Assembly (NCBI GenBank): GCA_029747015.1
Contig: JAKOGI010000007.1
Span: 1,198,001-1,262,000 of the forward strand
From: Carnegiea gigantea
Lineage: Eukaryota; Streptophyta; Magnoliopsida; Caryophyllales; Cactaceae
DNA length: 64,000 nucleotides
Reading direction: 5' to 3'
Shown here piece after piece: positions 21,469 through 34,200 of this stretch. A program made the position numbers and the translations under genes. The notes below the pieces were generated by a model. The model was not told the DNA's origin. It saw nothing but the letters and a program-made list of their open reading frames with translations, and did not search any database. Every line of letters starts with the position of its first letter. Positions within the stretch are counted from its first letter, which is position 1.

Positions 21469-24400
21469 TTTTTATTAACCGCCTTTTAAATTTAAAAGAA
21501 AATTGCATTGATTTATTATTTTTTTTTTTGGTCTTTTTATTGGAGTGCAAATCCCTAAAAGAAAGAAAGGGGGAAAAGGGTTATTAAGGGGAGGGGGCAA
21601 GTAATGAAAGTGGAATAATCAAGTGTGGAAACCAAAGGGGAGCAAGAGGCATACCATGGGAATGTCTGGTCCCTTTAAATGCGTTTTTATCTCAGCATGG
21701 AGCATGCATGCCCTTAATTCCCAGAAAGAGACCCACTTTGAGTTTTGAGGAGGACACTGACATATGCTGTCTTCTGTATTTCTTTTTATCTTCCACTAAC
21801 CTACACCTCCTTATCTATGCCTACTCTAGATTCTGCAAAGTAGAACCATTAATGTTTTCCCCTCAACGATCCTACATTAATAGGACTTGTTGGCTATATT
21901 GGTTTCAATTTATCACAAGTACTTATTATTAATATCAACACTGATAAGCAGTTTACCATATTTCTTGCTTATCATTTCATATTTTGAGCAACACTCAATA
22001 CTGATCAACATGAAATCGTATTAGACTGTATATTTAAATTTGTGTAAATAATATCTGTAAACTTTCTTGTTTAGCAAATTAACCGTTAGGAGTAGTGACT
22101 TTAGACTCCTTTGGATGCTCAAATTTTCTTCAGTTTAAGACCTTTTAAGGAAATTAAAAGCGAACATAAGAAATAATGGTATATAATTATGAAATTCAAT
22201 TGATGAAATTATTTGGAGAAATATTAAGCACTTATTTACAACAATGAAGGTTAGACATGAGTGTTAATTATTTCAAGTGATAAAGCTTTTAGGAATTATT
22301 GTCGATGACCTGAATTCTAGTTAACTTCTGCGAATCATTTATGAACTCCTTATTGCAATTTTGAAGGTGGTCTCATTTAACAATGAGAGCGGGAAAAAAA
22401 AAATGGCATCCAATTGTAAAACATCATATTGTAATTTTTAAATTGTCTATCCTAATACCTCCAGAAGATCATTTAAAAAAGGAAAATATTAGTGTTAGTA
22501 TACAATTTAAAACAGGACTTGCCCACATTCACACATACGATCCCTCCTGAGTTGACTGATTAATCTTCTATAGAGTTTAATCATATTCGTAAATTAAAGG
22601 GTTTCTTCTCAATTAACTCGTTGATTTCTTATTTTATAAGATATAAACCACATAAGCTGTACATGTCATCTTTGCGTGACATGACATGAATGGCACCTTT
22701 GAAATGGACGAACCTATGCCCGAAATAATTACAGTGATGATGATGATTTCTTCATAAGATAAGTAAGTAAGTATTCAATCAAATTTTGAGGAGGTCATTT
22801 CAACTTTTGTCGAAGCAATTCCTACTGCAAAACATTTTACCACTATTGAAAACTCTTTTGAGACACTGTTCTTTTTACCTTACATAGGTTTTTTTAAAAA
22901 AAAATAATTACTTGTAATTGTTTTTTAATAGGCTTTTTTTTCTTCAACCACTTATAACTTCTTGCAGATGATGACAGATCCTCAACTCATGACTGATCTT
23001 ACCAATTGAAAGAAACAGGGCCTAAATCAATTAGTAGTGATACACACGTACTAAAATTAAGAACCATGTACGTAATTGATTTCATGGTATTAATTCTACC
23101 TATTAATAGGATGCTTTAGGCTATAGGCCCGAGCTATGCGAGTGAAGACAGACTGATCTTGTATTTGGAATTTAATTTCTTTAAGTAAAATTTCGAGTTT
23201 GAGTTTTATAAACGAAAAAAAATTGTGATAGAAAAGTTTTATCCCTTTATGAACCAGTAGTAACTCAACTGTATGGTAAAATAGATATTCAAAAATCTCG
23301 AGTTTGAATTTTATAAATGAAAGTGCTGCTCACCTAGGTACTAAAAAAGAGTTGTACTACAACGTATTCTAGATGCTGAGAAAACAAGTTGGGTGGTACG
23401 TTGTTATACATGAAAAGATACTGCTTTTCATTTGTTGGACGATGGTTGGTAAAGGGTTTAGTGTCACTTAATTAGGCAAGAGGTTCGAATTGATCATTAT
23501 TATCATTATTATTGATTTGCAATTCAATAATTTGATCACTATACACCAAGAAAACCTATAAAATATCACTATTTGTGGACCAAGGATGGAGTTTTAGGAA
23601 ATTGGTTAGCTATGCTCTACTTTTGGGGGTCATCAACATTAGAGACACAAATCATTAGCATTTAAAATTAAGTTGCTGTATGAAATTCTCATAGTTAATT
23701 AGCTCTGCAACCCCCCCCCCCAAAAAAAATCTCATAGTTAGCTTAATCGGACCATTTTAACGTGTTTTGTTTTCTAAATGAATATCATCATCAAAAGAAC
23801 ATTTATCTAATGAAAACGAGCCTCATGATGCATGATACTTCATGCATAAATTACGAAATTAATATATTCGGTATCTCTTTTCTGGCCAAATCACAACTAA
23901 TTAGAGTGCCATCCGTAGTATACCGTCTGGAAAGATTTAATAAGAAAAGGTGGCATTACTGACTAAATATGTGTATGATAAAAAAAAACTAAATATGTGT
24001 ATTCAATTTATTTATGAAAAAAATTAAAGGCAAAATCATTCTTGATCGAAATGATTTTTCCAAATGTGTGATAAACTTAATACATTATTATAAAGTGAAG
24101 TTAACAATATATATAATGCACTCGATCAAATCAGAAAGAACACAAATTATATTTAGTAAAATCCTCCCCAAAAAAAAAAGCAATTTACATGTAAAAGTGA
24201 ATAAACAAGTTGTATTCTTGTTTCATTTAAATTTAATTTTTTATTATTTAAGGTACATGTACCTGAAAATAAAATTCTATGTCAAGAAAAACTGAACAAA
24301 TAATTGACTATCTATGTGTAAAGTGATTTGAAACGAATATCTCAAGATACATAGTGTTTCTTTGGAAGCATTCAAGAAAATATCTGCAATTAAAGTTGAT

Positions 24401-27150
24401 ATATATGGGTACGGATCAAAATTAAAAGACACGTTTAATTTATAATGAGATAAGTTTATTAAAATTTTACCAATTAAACTGACTGATATTTATATTAAAA
24501 CACGTTTGTTAATTGACTACGAGTTAGGTCGTGATCCCCCCCCCCCCCTTCTCAAAGCCTGATCCCCAGCAGTGGCACCAACTTTTCTGGGATAAAATTG
24601 AAGCGGAAATCCATCATTTTTCAAAATCAAAGATAATAAACCAATGACAGCGAAGGAGAGACAGCGACAGACATTAGGCCCCCCCAGATTTTTTTTTTTT
24701 AAATTAAAAAAACGTGAGTAGGGACATCGTTTTTGTAAGCACTATAAATGTGAATGAATAAAAGGACAATATATATATATATGAAAGAACAGTTGTAAGT
24801 ACCACTCTGTCTTAATCCACCTCTCTTCTGTTCTACATCTCAACATTAACTAACTTGGTGAGTGTGTGATTAAAGGTGAAAATAATAACATGTGGGGCCT
24901 AATAATACCATAATCTACAAGTGTTACAATGCATATGTAATTAAATATAGTCGATTGAGATCAAACATTGTGAAGGTTGTCCTGACTATAATTTCACGGT
25001 AAATATGATAATATCTGCATTTGTTCTAATTATATACAGGACACGTATATACATATATAGTTAAGCTTGACTAAGGACTAATATTAGGGTTTAGAGGACC
25101 TTGTATCTTGTACATTTGCATCTTGAGGAATTTTCTAGATAATTGGAATTATCCACCACTTACTCCAATTGTACCTAATTCATTCTGACCATTAACAAGA
25201 ATAGAATATGTTTCTTGCTCATAACCTGGTAAACCTTCATAAAAGCCAAGGTATTTCCTCATCATGCTAGGTTGAAAATTGATGTTATCAAAGTATATGA
25301 TACCATAAGTTTGTCTTTTCTTAAAGGTGCTCTTTTGGCATCGGATTTTTCCGAACATTTTGTGTACCCTGTCATCGGACACCAATGTTTTCAATAAATA
25401 TAGATCATAAATCAAGGGTTATTTTAAAGGAGTTAGAGGACTTATGTTTTCAAAAAATCAATCTCTTTTGATGACCTTTACCCACATATTGGTCCGAGAT
25501 TACGGGGACCTAGTAGGAGAGACACTCCCCACCATTCCTTTTCAAAGAAAGAAAAGAAAAAGAAAAATGAGGGTGATTAATTAGTTATGACTGAATTTCT
25601 AAGCATCCACTTCACAATCACATATATATTAGCTCTAACTACCATGATTATAATTATGTAATAGTGATAACCAAGGAGTCCCATGTAATAGCAAATGCCT
25701 ACAGCGGTTAGAAGTGGCTTTCAAATGTCACCCTCTTTCCATCCTTACAAGCCTAACTTCCCCTTCGACCCCTAACCAATTTTGGCACGTGCTATTCCTA
25801 GCTTTGCTGATTTTGATTACTGCCCTTTTCTCCTAATCCATCATTTATCAAATTTAATATAATTTGTGCTTAATTAATTTAATTAATTCATCAGAGATGT
25901 ATGAGGGAGTGCCCTTGGCAATGGGGACATTTTGGACAAATCCGCAAACATGGCGGACGTATGTGTTTACATATCAATATCATCGAGAAATATGACCTTC
26001 TACTGACCTTATCTTTGTTCATATTCCCTTTCATACCCCATATTTTCACCCTATTATTTTACCTTATCCAGATCTACCTACAATATTTATTCGATCTTAA
26101 GTCTTTTATATTGACTGTGATGTTCATATATTACCTGCCTTTGATAAATATAACAATATGAATAATTGGATTATTTCTCATCTCTTGATTTAATCCCTTC
26201 CCTTATTACGTTAGTGTTGAGAGATTAAGTCGACACTGTTCCACATTATAAAAATAAGGGACCGTAAATATTAATTTACGTAGCTGAATCAATAAGCTAT
26301 GCTATCTTCACCATATAGTTTTTGAATGCAACCCTACTTGAATTAAGTATATGAACTTTATTATCTAGATTATGATTAATTTAAAAATTAATATGGTATT
26401 AATGCATATTGCAATTTTTTTGCATCCCCTCCAAAGTTGTCTCACATTTCAACTCGCATTGAAATAATTTAGCTAATTAATAATGAGTCACTTCATCTGT
26501 TTTTTTCCCCCCTAATTATTTAGATAGGTAAGGCCCTTACAGATAAAAACGATACAGCTGCTGCACAATTTAAGAAGAAAGGTAATACATCTTATAGGCT
26601 ATGAATTACAAACAAATAAATTCATGCAGTTCGCTAGTCCAACATACAAGATACAATCACTTGATCTGTTTTCAATTAATTTTGTCACAAGGCTCAATAT
26701 GCGTAAACTTGATGGGCTAAAATTACAGAAAAAGGCATGTGTATTTTCATAGCGAGAATCTACAAAATCATCTCACACTAGAATTTTGTTATAATACATG
26801 AATAAATACTTGCGCAATTTGGTTTTTTGAGTGTTTCTATCTTTCTCAAGTAAAAAATATAAAACAAGCAAATATATAAAATATTCAAGTTATGGTGATG
26901 AAGAAGGTTATAGGGGGAAATTCAATTAATTAAAAATGAAGGCCAATAATAACCAACTGACGTTATGAAGGTATCAGCAGTCTTTTGGCAATATTGTTGA
27001 TTTTGCTCCTCTCTTGGGTGTAAAGCCACCTATTTCCAATAGCTTTGGGCAATTGGAGGAATAAGAAATTTTTCCTTAAAAATAAAATTAAAAAAAACTA
27101 AAAACTTTAGATTGATTAAAATAAAAAGGATTGAGTGAGAGAGAGTGGGT
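21469..27150. other. Gene-poor intergenic region
   Basis: AT-rich DNA with C-runs at 23711-23721 and 24536-24548 and a TA tract at about 24769-24781. The frames here (for example 23762-23962, 24014-24295, and 25149-25415 on the minus strand) have AT-driven composition and no recognised domain. The last part is presumably the BLH promoter. Confidence 0.45.
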
Positions 27151-27180
27151 GAAGGAGAGGAAGAACAACGACCTCTTCTC

Positions 27181-27185
<5 letters not shown>

Positions 27186-27219
<34 letters not shown>
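27186..27219 (+). repeat. (CT)n microsatellite in the BLH leader region
   Basis: A long CT run in a pyrimidine-rich stretch typical of plant 5' UTRs. A second CT-rich run lies at about 27780-27817, inside the inferred leader intron. Confidence 0.8.
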
Positions 27220-27223
<4 letters not shown>

Positions 27224-27665
27224 CCACCCCTTCGGTCTCTCTCTTATGCCCTTCCGTTAAAGGAGAGGAGAACAGCAACAAGAAGAGGATATCAGTGGGC
27301 AAAAAGAAAAAAAGGAAAAAAAAAAAAAGCTATCTCTGTGTGTGTGTGTAATTCTCTCCTACAGGAGTCCACATAATTAAATTTATTGTTAGTTGATATC
27401 TCTTTCCAGAAGGCGATCGCAGAGGAAGCACACTTAACTTCACCCACAACCACAAGGGGAGAAAAGCAACACCCACAAATTAATTCGATGTGGGGAGAGA
27501 GAGGGAGAGAGAGAAGGTAAGATTCAGATGGAAAAGAGAGAGAAAGGTGAAGAATTTTCATCAGCAAATCTGGCCCTTCAATTGATCGAGTTCGCACCAG
27601 CTCGTTGTCCGAACCATCTGTACTGCTCCGACCCCTAGAAAGCTCTCGCACTTCTGAGTTGAAAG

Positions 27666-27954
27666 GTATCTTTCATGCAATTTTATATATTAATAATGCT
27701 AGTAATATATATAGTAACATAAACAAAAAGCTTGGAAACAGCAAATCCCTAATCCCCATTTCTTTAATTTGGAGCTTTCTATCTTTCTCTTTCTCTTTCT
27801 CTCTCTCTCTCTCTCTCCTTTTTTTTCTCTTTCGGCTATATATACATCGTATGATGTTCATAGGAAAGGCTCCAATTCCAGTTGGTGATTTTTCTTAGCC
27901 TAATTAAGTTGACCCTCTGTTGACAATAATTGATATACATGCATGTTCTTGTAG
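27666..27954 (+). other. Inferred 5' UTR intron of the BLH gene
   Basis: The donor is TTGAAAG/GTATCT and the acceptor TTCTTGTAG/AGGAAG, 289 bp apart. The interior is T-rich, and GA- and CT-rich leader-like sequence flanks it. Leader introns are common in BELL genes. This is inferred from splice signals only. Confidence 0.45.
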
Positions 27955-28060
27955 AGGAAGACAATTAATAAGAGAGGTTGAGAGAGAAAAGGCCCAAGGA
28001 CTAGGAGATTACATATACCAGACAAAAAGAGTAGAGCAAAGCAAATTAAGCGGGTGGTGG

Positions 28061-28221
28061 ATGCAGATGATGACGAAGAAAAGGAAATCAGTGGTAATAT
28101 CATGAGTATGGGTACGTATAAGGCCAAAGGTCTTTTCTCAGACTCAGACAAAGACACACCCACTACTATTTCCCAATTCCTCGTATTCATCCATCGTCAC
28201 CAGCAGCAACAACAGCAGTAG
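28061..28221 (+). promoter_or_regulatory. Two overlapping upstream ORFs in the BLH leader
   Basis: uORF1 (28061-28105) encodes 14 residues, MQMMTKKRKSVVIS. uORF2 (28102-28221) starts in an ATGA overlap with the uORF1 stop and encodes 39 residues ending in a Gln run. Both end before the main ATG at 28282, so they could dampen translation or allow reinitiation. Whether they are in the mature mRNA depends on the inferred leader structure. Confidence 0.45.
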
Positions 28222-28281
28222 GCCGATTGTAGTTACGCCGTGTAATTCTCATCTGAAAGTTGGAATTAATCTGATCGATAT

Positions 28282-31200
28282 ATGTCCGGCCATCATCACC
28301 AAGAGTATCATCATCATCCTCAACACCAACATGAAGAGGAAAACGTGTTTACTTTTTCATCGGATAATAATGGGTTTGATCAGAGATTGAACCAACAAGA
28401 GCAGATCCGGAGGGATAACAATAATAAGTTGAGCGGCTTGGTGGCGGGTCAGGAGGACCCTTCCGCCACCGCCTATGAGACCACCGGGATGTTGTCCGAG
28501 ATGTTCAATTTTGGGCCCGGCACAGCCCAGGAGATCTTGGACTACCGCCGAGCCATGGTCGGGCTGGGTTCAGAGTGGTATGGGTCGTCCGCCGCCAGGC
28601 AACTTGCCAGGGATAGCATGGGGGACCGCCATCCCCAACAACAACATAATGATCCTCCACCACCACATCATCAGATTTCGAGCATGAATGAGGATTCCGC
28701 GGCGGCCATGCAGCTTTTTCTTACAAACCCACCGCTGAGATCTCCATCTCCACCACCACCACCAACCGCCAGTAGCTCCACCCTTCACATGTTGCTCCCT
28801 AGTCCACCGAACCAGCTCCAACCACCAAGTGGTTTTCACCCCGGTAACATCGGGGTTCATCCTTCTGCAGCTGCAGCTCCTTCAAATCAAAATTTTTGGG
28901 GCAACCCACCCGAATTGTCTGGGATCATTCACGAAGGGCAAGGGCTCTCCTTATCTCTATCATCTTCTCTACAACAGCTAGAAGCAGCAAAACAAGTGCA
29001 AGAATTCAGAGAATTAGGAACTGGAGATCATAGTCCTCATAATTTGTTCTTTAATCAGACCCAACCCGGAGTTGGGGCTTCTTCGTCAACAAGCAATTCC
29101 TCTCCTAGGCATTTCATCAAACATTTGGCAGGCAGTCCCCAGCAGCCCATTCTACACAACCTGCAAGGAGTTGGGGCATTCGGGTCTGCTCCCGGTCCGG
29201 ATCCGGGTCCAAACATCACAATTCAGCACCAGGTCCATCCGGGTTTCGGGTCGGCTTCAACGGGGGTAGTCAATGCGTTGAGAAGTTCAAGGTATGCAAA
29301 ACCTGCCCAGGAGTTGTTAGAAGAGTTCTGCAGTGCAGGAAGGGGTCAGATTAAGAAGTCCAAATTAACAAGGCAGAATTCATCAAACCCAAACCCGAGC
29401 AGCAGTGCTGAAGGTGGGGGCAATGACGGGTCATCGTCAACTAAAGACCCGAATCCGAATCCGAATCCGAATCCGAATCCAGCCCTTCCATTGTCACCGG
29501 CTGATAGGATAGAGCATCAAAGAAGAAAGGTCAAACTCCTATCAATGCTCGACGAGGTACTATACCATCTCTTAATTCTCTCTCCAACTTATCATTTTGT
29601 TAATCATGGGTTTGGGTTTGGCCCGATCCCTCTCTCAAGACCAAATCCCCATTTTTTTTTTTTTTTTAATCACTGCACTGCTTTTTCCAAATCAGACCAA
29701 ACCGTATTATTTTTATAATTAAGAAAAAAAAAAGAAAGGAGTTTTTTTGGTATATATGCTTCTACTTTGCATAATTTGCATTAGAAACAAAAATTTAAGC
29801 CGGCAGGCTAAATGGATAATTTTATGTTGTCTCGATCAACATTGGGTCATCATTTGGGTTGAATTTTTCCCTATTTCGAAGTGAAGATTGATTCAAATTA
29901 AAAGTAAAATAACTTGCATTGTTATATATACTATTTTTTAATCCATATGTTGGGAAGGTAGTACTAATACTAGTAGATGTTATGAAATGTCAATTAGAGG
30001 GGTAGCTGTTGACTTAGCTTCACCAATAGGTGATTTGTTCATATACATTAGGACACCTTGAATTCTATTGGGTAAGAGTAAGAGAGGTGGGCAGAGAGAC
30101 ACCAGGGAGGATATTCTTTCTTCCCCTTAATTCCAGCTCCCAACAATTAACAATCAATTTGCTTAATTAATCATTGATTTGTCTGCTAATCTCAAAGTTT
30201 TCGGCTTTAATTAGCTTCCATATTTATTTTTAATTTGGGAAACTTTTGGTTCCTTTTAACAGGAACGAACCCCCTTCTTTCTTTTACTATTTATTTAGGG
30301 TTCTCCAATTACTTTGAAAAGGAAGACATGCACCAACGCCACTTAAATTTGTAGTATTACTTTTTCTCACTTATACAGCCTGGTTATATATGTTAACTTT
30401 GATTACTATAAATAAATTAAACATCATAATACCATTACATAATAATATCAATTTCTATCACAATTATGCTTTCTTTGTGACAATTTACACTCAAAACTAT
30501 CGAGATCGAGGTCTCATTTCCTAGAATTATAGAATTAAGCCTCTTGTATGCCAACAAAATTGAAAGTGATGTCATGCCAACTTCTTTAACTCCAATGAAA
30601 CTAAGCTAATATAACTGTTAGAGTATAAAAGTGGGTATTGTACCACATTGATAAAATTCAAAGAATATGATAGTGGGTATTGTCCCACACTTATAGAAAT
30701 GAAGGATTTGAGCATGTATATAAGCTTGTGAGTTACTCTACCCATTGCGAATTGGTTTTGAATTAGAACCTCATTTGAGCTTGTATACATGACTCGTTGA
30801 TTATGCCCCAATTGATATTTAAAAAAAAAATTTAACAATAACTATGTATAAAATCAAGGCATCTTGATGTCTCCCCTTATTTAACTGACTAATTAAGTAT
30901 TGCAAGTTAGTTGGGTGAAAACAACCGAGTAACCTCCATAACACCTTACGTATGCCCGTGGAACTTGTGACTCCTCAACCTCCGTTTGCTGATCATTATT
31001 ATCTTTACACAACTAATTTCCTTAAAAATTATATTTTTTTTAAAAAATTTTGATTTGTGTGTTTCAATTCAATAGGTGGACAGAAGGTACAACCACTACT
31101 GCGAGCAAATGCAGATGGTGGTGAACTCATTCGACATGGTAATGGGATTTGGGGCGGCAATACCATACACGGCATTAGCTCAAAAGGCCATGTCGCGGCA

Positions 31201-34200
31201 CTTCAGGTGCCTGAAGGACGCGATTCAAGCTCAGCTGAAGCAAAGCTGCGAGCTGCTAGGAGAAAAGGACCCTACGACAAGCTCGGGGCTAACCAGGGGG
31301 GAGACCCCGAGGTTGAAGATGCTTGAGCAAAGCCTAAGACAACAAAGGGTGTTCCATCAGATGGGGATGATGGATCAAGAAGCTTGGCGACCGCAACGTG
31401 GTTTGCCTGAACGCTCTGTCAATGTTCTTAGGGCTTGGCTCTTTGAGCACTTCCTTCACCCGTATGTCTCTCTCTCTCTCTCTCTCTCTCGCTCTTAATC
31501 TTTTTCTCTCTCCGGTTCTTTTTGTCTGTCTGTTTAGAGTGCCTTTGCATGGATGATGGATCCAAGGTTACTTTGTCTTGTGCTAAAGGGGGGGGGGGGG
31601 GGGGGGGAGGTTTGTTCAGGCGGAAAAAAATGCTGGGTAAAAGCTGCTGATTTTAGTGGTGTTCTTTTTTCAAATTTCAAACAGAAAAAAAAAAAAGAAA
31701 CTCAACATTTATCATTCAAATTCTTCATGCTGGCATTTCTACATTTTGAATTACTGATGGAGGATAATCTATTTTTTTATAAAAAGTTTTATTTTTTTTT
31801 TTAATTAACAAATTTCTGAGGGGGCATTGTCATCTCATATTAAACAAAATAATTTATTAGACTATATCAGCCAATTATATAGTAAAGCTAATGGATGAAT
31901 ATTTAACGGCATTTACATGTATGCCCAACATTTTAATAATTTCAACCCTTAATAATTGAATGTAATATTATTAGTTATTACACGTAGTGTATATCATTAC
32001 TGCATTTTGACCTTCTATTTGGTTTCTATTTTCATTAATTAGTATAAGACTGTCATTCATGACTTAGGATTCTCCGAATAATCAGAGAAGATATACAGTC
32101 TCTTAAACATTAAGTAACTTAACTGGATCATAAACACATGAACTCAGGAATATGCATGTACCTTTTCTTTGTTATATGTGCCCTATTTTTCTCTTAGCAA
32201 GTTTTAATAGTTGAGTTAGTTAGCTATGCTTGATGGATACAAGCCTTTTTCGAATGTAATTTCCAGACAACTTAACTAACTCTTAAAAATTTTACCAATT
32301 TAACTCACACGCTCACAATAAGATGTATATATGCGTGGCTATTGCCAATGAAAGGAAATAATATAACACACGAAAAGTTGATGTGTATGCATTAAAGAAT
32401 CAAACATGGTTTTTGTTGATTTCACGAACCGTTATATATAGGATCAGATCATCATGTGTTTCCACTTCCTACCCCAGCCCAGCAGGCATTTAATATAAAC
32501 ACAAATATATGACAAAGATTCAGGCAGTGCTACAGTGCATGTCCAGTACTCCACACTACACTGAATGATCTTTCTCTCTCTTCTAGATTCTCACGCCCTA
32601 TATACGAACAACAAAACAAAAATTGTACATATTCATGTCTGTTACATCCAAGTAAAACGGATATGCTTAGTTATGCTTCGTAATATATAAGGTAGATAGG
32701 GTTGTCATGATATAAAAGGGAGGTTGTTTGTCAAATTCTCTGCTAATTTTGGTCACTTTCTCAGGTATCCAAGCGATGCTGATAAGCATCTGTTGGCTCG
32801 ACAGACTGGCTTATCGAGAAACCAGGTACTAGTTCAAATTACATGCATACAAATTCTTCATCATCATCATCATCATCATCATCTCTCTCTCTCTGTCTCT
32901 CTCTCTCTGATCTAGGCTTAGTTAGGCTTATATAGATTATGCACAGCACAAATAGACGGACAAAGATGTAGAGACACAGCAGAAAAGCAATTAAGTTGGA
33001 CACAGTGATCGAGAGGCCTGGACATATATACAGCAGTGAACTAAAGACAAGGAAAGTAGGTCATCATCATATATCATCTTATTCATATTTCTGGGTGGGC
33101 TACATTTAACTCATCTAAGGGTTAATTAGGTCATTTGCCGCTGCATGTCCTTGCCTTTTTCCTGTCATTTTTATGTGTTGTCATGGATGTCTGGTAAGCT
33201 AAGTTTCGCTCATTATAGTGCATGCATTTGACCAATGTTGGCTTGGACAAAAATTACTAGTAGTTTGTCCAATTACCTTTTGGTCTTTTGGTTTAATTAA
33301 GTGGGTTATCTAGTTTCTACTGTCTAAAGTTTAGAGATATTGACTTATACTCTTTAGGAAATATCAGATTAAGGGCTTGTTCTTTTCGTGGGTAAATTGG
33401 GGTGGGTAAAGGGGTGAAGTGGGTTGAAGTAGGTTGAAGTGGATAGAAGTAGGTTGAAGTGGGTTGAATTTTTTTATGTGATAAATTGAACTTGGTTAAA
33501 ATAGTAGAAGTGGGTTGAATTAGGTTGAAGTGGACTGAAGTGGGTTGAAATAAGTCAAAGTAGGTTAAAGTTGGTATTTTAGAATTGACCTACGAAAATA
33601 ACAGACTCTAAGTTCTTATTATTATATTTTTCAAATTGTATATTTACCCTTTACTTTCATATGAAATAATTTTGAATCCCAGAATTGCTTAGTTAATGCA
33701 TGACCAGGTGAACACGACTCATTAATTGCCTGCCACTTTAGCAATTTTGGAGTTCAAAATAATTTCAATGAAGGGTGAGGGGTTAATAATATTTTGAAAA
33801 GAGATGTCATAAGGGCTATTGAAAATGGAGGCGGGGGTAGGGACGAATTGGAGAGCAATCCCACTAGTTGAAGTTCTTATGTAACTTAGCAATGCATGTT
33901 AGCTGATTAGTTCATAAAACAAAAGAAAACAAAGATTACAAATATCATAGTAACCTAAATTAATCTTAGTGCATTCATACAAAAGAAAAAGAAAAAAGAA
34001 AGTTTTAATTCAATAGGCTTAAGTCACAAAATGACACAGCAAGGGAGAGATAATTACCTCTTATTAAAGTTAGTCAATGACGACTAAAGAATAGATACAA
34101 AAGTATAACCTTCATCAAGGTTTCCATTTTTTTGGATTCTAATTTGAGGACTTGGTTCATAAGGTAATATTTTGGAGTTTTGGGCATTTTTATATCCATC

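Noticed and set aside
25149..25415. 88-codon minus-strand frame
   Set aside because: AT-driven composition with no domain or promoter signal that I can recognise. Likely chance or a worn transposon.
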